64,000 nucleotides of DNA from Pelecanus crispus (Eukaryota; Chordata; Aves; Pelecaniformes; Pelecanidae). The notes beneath the pieces are model-generated. The model ran no database searches and was not told the origin of the DNA. It saw nothing but the letters and a program-made list of their open reading frames with translations. This document shows positions 1 to 9,221 of the stretch, in pieces. Numbering within the stretch: position 1 is the stretch's first letter; every line of letters begins with the position of its first letter. The translations under genes and the position numbers were made by a program. The DNA lies in the NCBI RefSeq assembly GCF_030463565.1, contig NC_134653.1, positions 32,735,150 to 32,799,149 on the forward strand, read 5' to 3'.

Positions 1-295
1 GGGCTTTCAATTGCCACTCTGTGCCGTGCCCCGGGGGCTTTGCTCAGCCTTTCTGCAGCTTCAGCTCATTGGGTGGTGCTGGGGGAAGCGCACTGGGGCG
101 CGGGCAGGCGTGCTTTGCAGAGGGCTGGCTTTGCCTTGCTGTCCCTGCATGCGACTTGTGTCCCTTCCCCACAGCACAGGCCCCGGGCAGCGTTAGGGTT
201 CTGGGCTTCTCAGGACCCGCACCCATGGCTGCTGTGAAGCAAACAGCTGGCCTTTCCCCCAGCGCAAAGTCCATAAATCTACAAACTGTAAAAAA

Positions 296-327
296 AAGGA
301 CAAATGGGTTAAAGGACAAATGGGTCC
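296..327. repeat. 16-bp tandem duplication
   Basis: The GGACAAATGGGT core is repeated with a 16-bp period. Confidence 0.8.
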
Positions 328-382
328 TGTAGGACTGATCTGCATGGAGGGTTTCCATGTTCTGTTATTCACTGTAACCCCA

Positions 383-388
383 TTAAAC
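383..388 (+). terminator. Candidate plus-strand poly(A) signal (ATTAAA)
   Basis: CCCCATTAAACTGGCGCCTG followed by GT-rich sequence at about 403-433. It would end the transcript of a neighbour converging on PITPNM2. Confidence 0.35.
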
Positions 389-441
389 TGGCGCCTGCTC
401 ACGTCCCTGGTTTTCCGACTTGTCTGTTTCTAGAGTCTTGG

Positions 442-464
442 GGAAAAAAAAAAAAAAAAAAAAA
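442..464. repeat. Homopolymer A run
   Basis: A run of roughly 21 A on the plus strand (T on the sense strand of PITPNM2), between the two candidate poly(A) signals. It may serve as the U-rich downstream element for PITPNM2. Confidence 0.7.
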
Positions 465-494
465 CAAGCAGACAGAGAAGAGCCTTCCCATTTC

Positions 495-500
495 TTTAAT
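495..500 (-). terminator. Candidate distal poly(A) signal of PITPNM2 (ATTAAA)
   Basis: On the minus strand ATTAAA is followed within 30 bases by CTGTCTGCTTG and a T run (21 bases or so), a good GU/U-rich downstream element. It is the last recognisable hexamer before the candidate end of the opposing gene. Confidence 0.45.
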
Positions 501-1169
501 CTGTGTAACTCACAATGATACTGTACACAAAGCACACCCAGGCGTTGGAACGATGCACTAACAGCAAGGAGGAGAAGGAAGTTGCACAGAAGGTTTGTCA
601 CACACAAGCGAGTCATCGGCACGGTACTGTACACACAGGGGCGTACCCAGCGCGGCTGCCGGCGCCCTCGGGCATGCCCTCCAGTGGGTCCCCACACACA
701 CATCTGTTACCCCTAAAGCGATTTTTTATAAATAAAATATAACTAACATCGTTGGAATATAAAATTGACAGTCGAGGGTATCAACAGGCAGAGGGTGCCA
801 AGGACAGGGAAGGGACCATAAGGCTTCTAGAACTAATAGGAAATGCAGCAAACAGTGGCGATACCTGAAGAAGGGGCTGCTACAGCAAGCACGGTGGCTG
901 CTGGGCGGAGCGGGAGTTTGTTAGTAACCCTTTGGCTAGTTACTGCTCTCGGCTCGCGGATCGGACACTGTAAACGTTTTTGGTACTAGAATTTCGCCTC
1001 GTCTGACTGAGCAGATCTAGCAAACCCAGGAAACGACTCGGAGGGAACACACGGGCTCCTCTATTTTTAAAAGACTTGAAAGGGACAGCGTCAGGTAGAA
1101 AGTCTGGCCCAATAGTGCAGTAATACAAAAAGCTGCTTTTTTATAAAAAATCTGAGCTCCACAGCAGAC

Positions 1170-1175
1170 TTTAAT
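1170..1175 (-). terminator. Candidate internal poly(A) signal (ATTAAA)
   Basis: The minus strand reads GGGAATTAAAGTC; the downstream sequence is TGCTGTGGAGCTC and then a T run near 1141-1146. Usable, but weaker than the distal site. Confidence 0.3.
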
Positions 1176-1761
1176 TCCCATGGAAACGATTAAAAAATAA
1201 AAAAAAAAAAGACTGAGGCAGCCTGCGCAGCACGAGCTGTATTGTGCTAGTGTGCGAGAACAGGACGTGGGCTGCAGCAGAAGCAGCACGACTATCGTCG
1301 GTCGCGCCGATGGCTGCCCCGACAATGGCGGGCGCTAGGGAGTACAAGAAACTTGATATTCTTTCATTTTGAAGCGAACAAGTTATTCGTAACAAAGATA
1401 AATTAGGTTTTTAACCTGACAGTGCCCCTTTAGTAAGGATGGAATATACATTCATCTTTCCCTCACTGCATCCAAACGGATCCTCTTCCATACATGTGGA
1501 AAGGCATCGGGTCACATGCATTGCTCTCCAAAACAGCTCGGAACAAACAGGTTATAAACACAGAGTTAAACTATTGCTATTGTTCTTTGAGTGAGTAGCA
1601 CGTTGATCTTTGCTTCAGATAGATGAGTGCCAGATGGGGGCGGCTGAGGATAGGCTGATGTAGACTATGACGGACTGAATCGGTGGAGAAAAACTTATTG
1701 GCGTATTTCCTGGTAACTACACCCACCTCATCTGGTATTATTGCAGCAATAAAAGGTCCTG

Positions 1762-1792
1762 CTCTACAATTGCTTCTCTACAATTGCTTCTC
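1762..1792. repeat. 14-bp tandem duplication
   Basis: The unit CTCTACAATTGCTT occurs twice in perfect tandem, followed by CTC of a third copy. Confidence 0.9.
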
Positions 1793-2100
1793 CGTGTTGG
1801 ATCCGTACAATGGCAACAGATGGGGGGGCCGGGGAAAGGACCCGGACAAGTTTCAAGAAGCTCAACAAAGGATGAGGACGGAGGTGCTATGATTGTCAGT
1901 CTAACTGGTTAGTAGCCGTTTAAAACGTGAAGTGACGGAGAGGTGAGTATAATATTGCACTTCTGCATTCATTGACAGTTACATTAAACTTGGTCCATAA
2001 AATAATTGCTTTGTACATAATGCCTGAAACAAAAAGCTACATTTTTAAATATTAATAAACCCTGAAGGTTCCAGTCCCTCCAGACATTTTTTTTTTCCTC

Positions 2101-2118
2101 TACATAAATAAATAACTT
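2101..2118 (-). promoter_or_regulatory. AU-rich element in the 3' UTR
   Basis: The sense strand reads AAGTTATTTATTTATGTA: two overlapping ATTTA pentamers within a TTATTTATT nonamer, the consensus for binding by ARE proteins (HuR, TTP/AUF1 types). It lies in a locally AT-rich part of the UTR. Confidence 0.5.
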
Positions 2119-2979
2119 TCAATTTTATATATCCACTTTTTATGTTGAACATTTACATTCGCCTCTGTTTTACACTATCTACACATAAGAAAATGTGAAC
2201 ATCTCATCAGCATTGGAAAATGTACAGATCATGCCTCGGTTGTGGACTTGGGAGGAAAGTTGGATTTTTGCAAAGGCCATATCCAAATTTGCAGAAATTA
2301 TTTTGTGATGTGGTTTGGTGACTTCACAGGATGGGTTGTGGCTTGGCTTCCTACTCAGATGGCATCCGTTCGATAGAACGCTCGACTAGTGAAAAGCTGG
2401 GACAATTCACATTGTTTTTAAACCCAGTAAACTCTGGATGTACATTCAGAGAGAGCTAAGCTGAGTCGGCAGAAAGGGAAGTCGGTTTTCGGTAACAAAA
2501 GTCATCAGATACATTCTGTAATTTGATAATTATCAAAGAGAAGTGGTTAAACATTTTGCAGTCAGGCTGCAAGACGTGGGAGATGCACTGGGCGGCGGGC
2601 GGGCAGTTCGGTTTGAGCGCTCCGCCGGCTCGGATGCCGTTGGCAGCTCAGCACTGTCCCTCCTCTGCCTCCGCTTCGACCCTCCAGCGCCACGAACACG
2701 TGAGATCTACCTTGGATGTCTGATGAGTTAGATTTGCCTACCGTGGCCCAGAGCCAATTAGCAGAGCAGCGTTCACAGTGCTGTGTGTCTCAGTGCGGCC
2801 GTCCTGCACTTCATATTGAAACAGTTAATAAAATGAAGCAGCCAGTCTAAAAAATTCTTTGTTATAAACAAGGTCCTCAGAAGTAGAAAGTGATATAAAG
2901 ACAGGAAAGTGTGGTGGGGGAAAGCGGGGTTACACATAGTCGGGAGCTCGGTAGGACTATAAAATCTCCATGTGAAGAG

Positions 2980-3310
2980 GCCAACTGGAGTCTGTAAATG
3001 GGCACCCCGGGTCCCCCGGGGCGGACGCCCCTCTGCCCCGGGAGGGGTGTGCAAGGAGGGAACCGGGCCCTTCACCGGGGGCCAGGCTGACCCGGGAGGA
3101 ACAGGACTAAGGGGCTTTTGGGCAAGCCCTCGCTCTAGGCACTGGTCTCCTCCGCTGCTGCAGAGCGACGCACTCCCGTTCCTGTACCGTGCACCGCGCA
3201 GGTCTCGGTGTCACCGGGGGTGCCGGCCAGCAGCGAGCGCTTCGCCCTGCGCACCGGCAGCTCCCCTCTGCCACGCGCCCAGCCCCGCCTCGCTCCAGCA
3301 CGCACAAACC
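2980..3310. other. GC- and CpG-rich block in the 3' UTR
   Basis: A block of about 330 bases, rich in CpG and in runs of C on the plus strand, sits in an otherwise moderate-GC UTR. On the sense RNA, four runs of four or five G occur at 3036-3039, 3028-3031, 3013-3017 and 3005-3008, which could form a quadruplex, though the same bases can also form GC hairpins. Confidence 0.6.
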
Positions 3311-3452
3311 ATCAGCTCGGGCACGTCCACTGAGAAACACACCAAGAAAATTAAGATATGGCCTTTTCTTAAGGTTGCCTGACATTGTTGGCACACTTCC
3401 TTACAGTCTCCTTACTGCTGGAAAAACTTCTGCACAGTTGGTTTTTTTTTTT

Positions 3453-3530
3453 AAATATATACATATACATATATATATGTGTGTGTGCGCATATGTATAT
3501 GCACATAAGTATATATATACACACACACAC
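3453..3530. repeat. TA/TG/CA microsatellite with inverted halves
   Basis: A mixed dinucleotide tract: (AT)n, (GT)n, a GCATATGTATATGC core that can fold on itself, (AT)n and (AC)n, ending before CCTGG. A run of 11 T precedes it (3442-3452). The GT tract near 3479-3487 can pair with the AC tract near 3520-3530. The sense RNA also contains TGTATATA, a Pumilio-type match. Confidence 0.85.
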
Positions 3531-3938
3531 CCTGGCTTAGCAATATTTCATTGTCATGCACTACAAACAGTTAGGTGTAGCTACATGAGATGGTAACAGG
3601 TTTCCATTCTAAAAATCATCAGTGCAAAAAACAATGAGGTTTTACAGTTCAGTAACTACAGGTAAAAGAAGCGAGTCTAGTTCCCATGAAAGCTGCTACT
3701 GAACTCGGAGAGAACCTGGGAAGAAGAAAAATGTCTCAGAGGTGGGTGTTGAGAGAGTCAGACCCTGCATTTGGATGAGAACTGCAATGCAATCTAGCTG
3801 CTGAGTGCCTTCAGCTGCTTCCAAATATACGGTGGTTACTTTTGGAAATAATATATAGCGAGAATATTTGGAGACGTTAACAGCAAATTAAGTGTCTGAG
3901 GTTTGTAACAGCTCAAACAAAATAGCTTGTATTCCTCT

Positions 3939-3944
3939 TTTAAT
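3939..3944 (-). terminator. Candidate proximal poly(A) signal (ATTAAA)
   Basis: The minus strand reads CCTATTAAAAGAGG, about 750 bases after the stop codon. The downstream sequence is only moderately U-rich. It would give a much shorter 3' UTR lacking the AU-rich element. Confidence 0.25.
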
Positions 3945-4691
3945 AGGTCAACGCATTAAATTCCATCGGCTTCTAAAAGGTCTCTTTAAAAAATAACAGT
4001 AATAACAATAACGACCCCACTTTCTTGGGCGTGAATCTGCCGACGTTCTGCCTCTACCAACAGCATCGATACATCTTTATATGCTTTGCCACTGCACGTA
4101 CTCCTTGAGAAAGTGGCTGAACTTGAAGCTCTTTGTACAGGTCAAGCTCTCGGTTGCTCTGCCTGGCACAGCCCGTGATAAATCCCTCGCCTGGGGCTGC
4201 CTGTGCTGCGGAAACGGCACGCTCATCGAACCTCAAACTTGCCCCGTGCCGGCACCGGCAGAACACCTCAGTCTGACTCCTGGGACAACCCAGAACAAGT
4301 TCCCCCAGCCTCATCCCCTGTTCCTGTGGCTCTGAGGACAGCACTCGGTCACGCATATTGGAGCGATGGCTAACAAGGTGAGGAGGCACGTATTTACAGT
4401 CGCTAAACCTGGATAAGAGAAGGAGGCAGGAGAGAGCGCGATCTTGACCTGGAGACTTCCCCCCCCACCAATTTCCAGCTGTTGCTTGGGCTCACGCTGC
4501 ACAAACCTGACGCTCCCACTGCAAGGCCTGCACGTTCTGCGCGGGAAACATCCTGTCTCTTCCCAGAATACCATGATGTTATTAGAGTAGCACCATATTT
4601 ACCCTTCCAGCCCGTAACGCCGGCCTCATCCCTCTTTCCTTTTGTTTTCTCCTCCGGTGGCTGCAGCCGACAGTCACTGGCTCTGGCCTGG

Positions 4692-5036
4692 CTACTTCTG
4701 CCCCAAGAGGCCAGACTCCAGCCGGGATGCTGTGCTCCGGCCCCAGCACCCCGTGGCGATGCTCATGCTTCTTTGGCTGCGTTCCCTGTCCCTCTCCTTG
4801 TCGCTGTCGGACTGGCTCTGGGTGCGCTCGGGGCGGTGGCCGGCGCTGCCGCCGGTGGCCGAAGGCTGGGAGGAGATGGTCCGCAGCAGGTGATTCCTCT
4901 TGCGCAGGAACTCGGTCTGGCTGGGCAGCCCGAAGCTGCCCTTCCGCAGCGCCATGCGCGTGGTGTTCTTGGCGGGGCGCGAGCGGTGGTTGTACTCCAG
5001 CTGGGCCAGGTGGGCTGCGTACCCCTCCGTGATGAA
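4692..5036 (-). CDS. PITPNM2: PITPNM2 last coding exon 23 with stop (C-terminal tail, residues 1174-1287)
   Basis: 345 bp of coding sequence ending in TAG at 4694-4692; acceptor TCGTCTCGCAG. It encodes FITEGYAAHLAQLEYNHRSR, then TRMALRKGSFGLPSQTEFLR and KRNHLLRTISSQP, followed by a charged low-complexity stretch (ERTQSQSDSDKERDRERSQR) and the end SMSIATGCWGR...LLGQK. The tail is basic and serine-rich, is probably disordered and sits next to the membrane-sensing LNS2 domain. It fits PITPNM2 and not PITPNM1. The exon is GC-rich, so long open frames occur on the opposite strand; they are shadows. Confidence 0.97.
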   Translation of the reverse strand, partial: FITEGYAAHLAQLEYNHRSRPAKNTTRMALRKGSFGLPSQTEFLRKRNHLLRTISSQPSATGGSAGHRPERTQSQSDSDKERDRERSQRSMSIATGCWGRSTASRLESGLLGQK

Positions 5037-5312
5037 CTGCGAGACAAGAGGGACGAGGGCAGGCGTTAGAGGGATGGGACATGTTTCCCTGATAGCCACC
5101 GGCAGCCAAACGCGTTTGCTGTACCAGGTCCTCTGAGGTGACGTACAAGACGTGGAGCCGCCCAGATGTGATGGGTCCTGGTCTGCGGGACAGTTCCTGT
5201 CCTCTTGGCAAACACCAGCTCGGTCACCAGTTCTAAGGTGACCAAATTCCCACCGCCCTCCCACGGGAGGCCCTTGGCAGCACCTCCAGGGCTCGGGCAA
5301 GCTGACTCCTAC

Positions 5313-5441
5313 CTGACACTGGCTCTGCAGCTTTTTGGTGGGTCGGCCAACGATGTAGATGTGCGTGGGCGGAAGGCTGATGGAGCTGTACACAGAGATG
5401 TCCTTAGTAGATCCATATGCCGCATGGATCCTCATGTGGAG
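5313..5441 (-). CDS. PITPNM2: PITPNM2 coding exon 22 (end of LNS2 domain, residues 1131-1173)
   Basis: 129 bp, 43 codons in phase 0; acceptor TCTCCCCGCAG, donor GTAGGA. It reads LHMRIHAAYGSTKDISVYSS, then ISLPPTHIYIVGRPTKKLQS, ending QCQ. AAYGSTKD-SVY carries the Lys and Asp expected of the HAD motif III/IV region. IYIVGRPTKKLQ closes the LNS2 fold. An ATG-initiated reading that runs through the downstream intron is not used; the last exon starts at 5036. Confidence 0.97.
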
Positions 5442-6710
5442 CTGCGGGGAGAGAAGGCAACATGCAGTCAGAACATATGGGCACCCCGTACTGCTCAACA
5501 GGCAGGGCTCTTTTTTTTAAATAGCATTTGTGGGAATCTTAGGTCAATAACTTATGTAAGTTCCCAGCTGGATAATGCACCGCTGTGCAAAGCGCTAATT
5601 AACAGAGCTGGGGATGTTTACAGGCCAGAACAAGAGGAGTAACGACAATACGAAAGCGGATCTCCATTGCTGATCCACGGCCTTTCCCCGAGGTCTGCGG
5701 GGGGCAGGGACGCCGCACACTTCACTGCCTACTTGTCACTGGGGGAGAGGAGCCGTTTGCAACTCCCCATGCAGTAACCATTAGCAGGGAGCGTTCCCCT
5801 CCGCCAGCCACGCTGCCGCACGCAATTCTGCTCTTTAACTCTGCTGGGCAGAGGGAGAAGGAACATGCTGCTTTTCAGGGATTCGTCTGCCTCTACTCTG
5901 AGCAGAGAGCAGCTCCTGGCCAACCCCTTCCTTAGTGGGCTGAAGTGGGGGCTGGCAGGGGAGGGGTGGACACTGGTGCCACCACAGACCGGTCGGCTTT
6001 GCCCCCGGTGCTGAAGGCAGGCCAGGGAGCTGGAGAGGAAGTCTCTGGCCCTGGTCACAAATTTGTTCTTCCGGAGGACAAGGGAGAGCAGGCAGCGAGT
6101 AAGGGCCAGCTGCTCCTGCCACCATGACTCGGGCTGAAACGAGACTCCAAGGGAGTTAACGATGGGCTTCGCTGCTGTTCAAGGCAGGGCACAAGCGCTT
6201 GGGACACTGGCAGTTCCTTTGCTTGCCAGACAGAGAAAATCTTGTTTTATCTGGAGCTTTTCTAAGGCTCTGTGCTGAGCAGCATTAAGACCTCCCTGGG
6301 GTCGAATGCTTGGGAAGACGCTCTGTGGAGTTTCCCATCAAGGCTGCGTGCTGCAAGGCCATTTCTGCAGCAGCTCCATGCCCTCTCAGACCTGCTGGTT
6401 CACCACAGGCAGCCAGAAAGCCACCAAACAGGTGAAAAAAGTGCCTGCGTGGGGAAGAGGAGGCATGGCTGTCTGTTTCATTAGGCATTTAGCGTTAGAA
6501 GGACCAGTGATGAAATGGAGCAATGCAGAGATGACACGATTTAACAGCGTAGACATTTTTGTAGAGCAGTAAAAGGATGAAATAAAATGAACAGATTAAT
6601 CTTCCACTGCGGGTCACATTGCTGCCAAGAGACTGGTGCTGACAGGGGCAATTGGACGAGGAGCAATCTAAACCCGTGCTACGATCGTATTTCAGCAGAC
6701 CCAGGCTTAC
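5442..6710 (-). other. PITPNM2: Intron between exons 22 and 21
   Basis: 1,269 bp, without repeats or conserved motifs that I can recognise. Open frames on both strands are short and look random. Confidence 0.9.
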
Positions 6711-6894
6711 GTCTGTGATGAGGGATTTCAGGAAGTTGGCCTTGTGCCGCAGCGGGTCGTGAACGAGCCCATCGCAGAAGGAGACGATCCCGTGGGGGAA
6801 GTTGTGCTGTGCTAACCACGCTACCACCCTCTGCTTCTGCATGTCGGGGCGGCCCGTGACATAGATAATGAGGTAGCCGAGGTCTTGCCAGTGC
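6711..6894 (-). CDS. PITPNM2: PITPNM2 coding exon 21 (LNS2 domain, residues 1069-1130)
   Basis: 184 bp, after an 82-bp intron, the shortest in the gene; acceptor CCTTCTAG, donor GTAAGC. It encodes HWQDLGYLIIYVTGRPDMQK, then QRVVAWLAQHNFPHGIVSFC and DGLVHDPLRHKANFLKSLIT. YVTGRPDMQ corresponds to HAD motif II, and FPHG-VSFCDGL is an LNS2 hallmark shared with Nir2, Nir3 and RdgB. The intron downstream is 1.27 kb. Confidence 0.97.
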
Positions 6895-6976
6895 CTAGAA
6901 GGAAAGCCACAAGTCAACGGATTGCAGACCTAGAGCAGGGTAAAACAGAACAACTGCCCCATCCCCTCACGCTGAC

Positions 6977-7126
6977 CTTACAACGTCAACCGCTCCGGCG
7001 CGGACTTTGGGGTCGCTGCCCATGATGGATACACTGGCTGCAAAGGAGCCGTCGATGCTGAACACCACAAACTCCGTCCCCTTCGGCAGGACTGTGATGT
7101 AGCTGTCTGCATATGTGTGGTCACCC
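6977..7126 (-). CDS. PITPNM2: PITPNM2 coding exon 20 (LNS2 domain, HAD motif I, residues 1019-1069)
   Basis: 150 bp, acceptor CCCTTTCAG. It reads GDHTYADSYITVLPKGTEFV, then VFSIDGSFAASVSIMGSDPK and VRAGAVDVVR. VFSIDGS (1040-1046) aligns with the HAD motif I of lipins (DxDGT) but has Ser in place of the nucleophilic Asp, so no phosphatase activity is expected; the LNS2 domain of Nir proteins is a phosphatidic acid sensor. The donor is ambiguous: GTAAGG five bases upstream, GTCAGC at the position demanded by homology, and GTGAGG six bases downstream. I chose the middle one because it gives VVRHWQD as in mammals. Confidence 0.93.
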
Positions 7127-7809
7127 CTGAAAGGGATGCAGGTATTTACAGGCATCAAGATATAGAGGTTCTTTTAGGAGGTATCACTGAGTCCTGCCAT
7201 GCATCACAAGCCCAAAGCAGCACCCAAATCCGGCCCAAAGCCTCTAATAACAATGCCACCCTCACTTACAGCAGTGACAGGCACTGTGTGAAGGCCTCTG
7301 TGCTAAAGTGGGTCTGCAAATAGCACTCTGGAGCCCTGGTGTCAGCAACTTCAAAAAAAAATATATCCTCAGAAAACCACTGCTGGGTTCACCACTGAAA
7401 AGATGGTCCTCTCCTCCCCCTTCCAGAGCTCAACACCAGCAACTGGAGCTGAGCTGGAGCCCCTGGGCGGTGAATTATCACGAGTACCAAGTTCTGTCCC
7501 TCAAGGACAAGTTTATGGTCTTCAAAATACACACAGTCGTGCAGTTTTGCAGATGACCACAAGGCCATGCATCTGCGGTGCGGAAGGCCTGCTCCTGCAT
7601 GTTGTTGATGATGTAGGAGTCAGAATAAAACGTGGATCTTCCTCTTACAGCTGCAGAGTACAAATGACTGTCTCTGTTGCTGGCAAACCAGGCTCTGAAC
7701 CCACCCAACAATCAGAGCCACCCCAGAAGGAGAGACCATTTTCTACAGTCATCAGATTCCCCTTTTGTTCCTCTTGCAAACTAAGCCCTGGCACCCCACG
7801 GTACCTCAC
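7127..7809 (-). other. PITPNM2: Intron between exons 20 and 19
   Basis: 683 bp; nothing recognised beyond splice signals. Confidence 0.9.
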
Positions 7810-7958
7810 CTGACCACCATCTTGACAGGGTACACGCCAATGCCCAGGCGCCGGTTCTGAGGGATGACATAAGAAATCCTGCCGCTGCTGTTGCTGATCT
7901 CGGTGTCAAAGTAAACCCACTCTCCTGACGGTGGCTGGGTCATGATGTGAATGTCCAC
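7810..7958 (-). CDS. PITPNM2: PITPNM2 coding exon 19 (segment before LNS2, residues 970-1019)
   Basis: 149 bp, acceptor GTCTTCCCAG, donor GTGAGG. It encodes VDIHIMTQPPSGEWVYFDTE, then ISNSSGRISYVIPQNRRLGI and GVYPVKMVVR. Alternating hydrophobic residues and turns (TQPPSGEW, NSSGRISY) fit a beta-rich domain placed just before LNS2. LGIGVYPVKMVVRGDHT spans the junction with the next exon and is almost unchanged across vertebrate PITPNM proteins. Confidence 0.96.
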
Positions 7959-8357
7959 CTGGGAAGACAGCAAGTCTGTCAAGGCCAGCATTGTCAACAA
8001 CAGCATTAAAGACACAGATGAGTAGAACAGGCCAAGCACGGGGACCTTCCACCCAAGTGCCTTTGGATGGCAGCAGGGCTGGGTCCTGCTTCCACCCTCT
8101 GCACTTCACAGATATGAGCTGAGAAGCACCCAAACATCAGGACGCTGGAATGAAACCCAGCCTTGGGGGGAAAGACTTCCATGATGAACGCCGCTGCTGG
8201 TAGGAGGCACTGCACAAGTCTGAGCAGGGGAACCTGGCCAAGATGCAAAGGTAGCAGACCCCATCCAGGGACCAAGGGAGCACCGACCAGCACTGCCTCT
8301 GTCCCTGTCCTCCACACTTTTCACCCCATGGTGCGCAACCCCCAGAGCAGACACTAC
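7959..8357 (-). other. PITPNM2: Intron between exons 19 and 18
   Basis: 399 bp; nothing recognised beyond splice signals. Confidence 0.9.
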
Positions 8358-8474
8358 CTTTTCTCCTGTGAGTGTGACCATATCTAACGGACCGTACATA
8401 AATCTTCCATTTAAGGTCTGGGGCCCATCTTCATTAGCAATGGTGTCGTTTATCCTGTGGTTGGCTGTAACATT
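8358..8474 (-). CDS. PITPNM2: PITPNM2 coding exon 18 (segment before LNS2, residues 931-969)
   Basis: 117 bp, 39 codons in phase 0; acceptor TGACTTGTGCAG, donor GTAGTG (weak). It reads NVTANHRINDTIANEDGPQT, then LNGRFMYGPLDMVTLTGEK. GRFMYGPLD-VTLTGEKVD is a family block that continues into the next exon and probably forms a beta-sandwich. The next upstream and downstream introns are 747 and 399 bp. Two successive 117-bp in-frame exons could be skipped without a frameshift; nothing in the sequence shows that they are. Confidence 0.96.
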
Positions 8475-9221
8475 CTGCACAAGTCAAGAGGGAAAGAGGG
8501 GGGAAAAAAAAAAAAAAAGAAAGAAGTTTGCAGTGATGGACAGCCTCACAGGGAAATCCCAAATATAACCAGACAAATTGGAGCATGGGTTTCTCTCTGC
8601 CACTCCCCACCCCCTCCACCCACAGCTCTCAGCTTTAGAGAAGAATCTGACATGTGGCGGAGGTGAGACTCCGTGCCCCACATTGACGGGGTGGATTTGA
8701 GCGTATATGGCTGAAGAGCCAATTTCGATAGCAGTTTGTACATGCAATTCTGATACTGTCTATTAACTCTTACACTTTGGATTTAAGAGGCAATACAAGC
8801 AGCTGCCAGAGAAATTTGCTGACGTTGTTTCAGCTCTAACAGAGAATTGCCCTCTTTCGGGAATTGAAGACATTTCCTGGGAGCGAAGGGCGTTTACCAA
8901 GCAGAGAACTTGCATTATTGGACTTTGAAAGACATTCCACCTCTTTCCCTGACCTGCAGCCAATGCTTTCGGTATTTTACATAGACTCAAGGCCAAGAAG
9001 AGACCTTGCCGGTCCAGATATTTTGGGGCACTCTTTCACAGCTATATAGGTAGGATATAATCGCTAATACATACCAGCAGCGCAACGCGAGCCTCTGTCT
9101 CTGCTGTGGACACACACAGCCGTGCCCGCGCTGGCTGCCTTCAGTGCCGTTCTTGCAGCCCAAATCAAAACCCCTCTACACAACAGCGCTTCCCCCTGCC
9201 GCAGCCCCAAAACACCCTTAC
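8475..9221 (-). other. PITPNM2: Intron between exons 18 and 17
   Basis: 747 bp, with an A-rich run at about 8504-8518 (T-rich on the sense strand, close to the acceptor of exon 18). Otherwise nothing recognised. Confidence 0.9.

Larger units (their letters stand above)
1..410 (+). other. Possible 3' end of a convergent plus-strand gene
   Basis: The plus strand has an acceptor-like tract (TGTCCCTTCCCCACAG, ending at 177), then sequence without PITPNM2 character. ATTAAA stands at 383-388, followed by GCCTGCTCACG and a GT-rich stretch (CCTGGTTTTCC...TTGTCTGTTTC), as at a poly(A) site. In human, ARL6IP4 lies tail-to-tail with PITPNM2, which makes this plausible, but I recognise no ARL6IP4 codons. 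An open frame at 21-332 is short and unassigned. Confidence 0.3.
480..4691 (-). other. PITPNM2: 3' UTR of PITPNM2
   Basis: About 4.2 kb after the stop codon without splice pairs or a convincing gene on either strand. It holds a GC-rich block, a TA/TG/CA repeat, an AU-rich element and several AT-rich stretches, listed separately. The end is set at the most distal ATTAAA on the sense strand (500-495), which is followed by a GT- and T-rich stretch. The real end may be earlier, since ATTAAA also occurs at 3944-3939 and 1175-1170. No AATAAA is present on the sense strand in this interval. Confidence 0.6.

Noticed and set aside
4482-5069. 195-codon open frame on the plus strand
   Set aside because: It lies opposite the GC-rich last coding exon and its flank; composition is that of a shadow, with no domain or splice context.
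5313-5498. ATG-initiated reading upstream of exon 22 on the minus strand
   Set aside because: It is intron read-through; the acceptor at 5441 and the family alignment define the exon.
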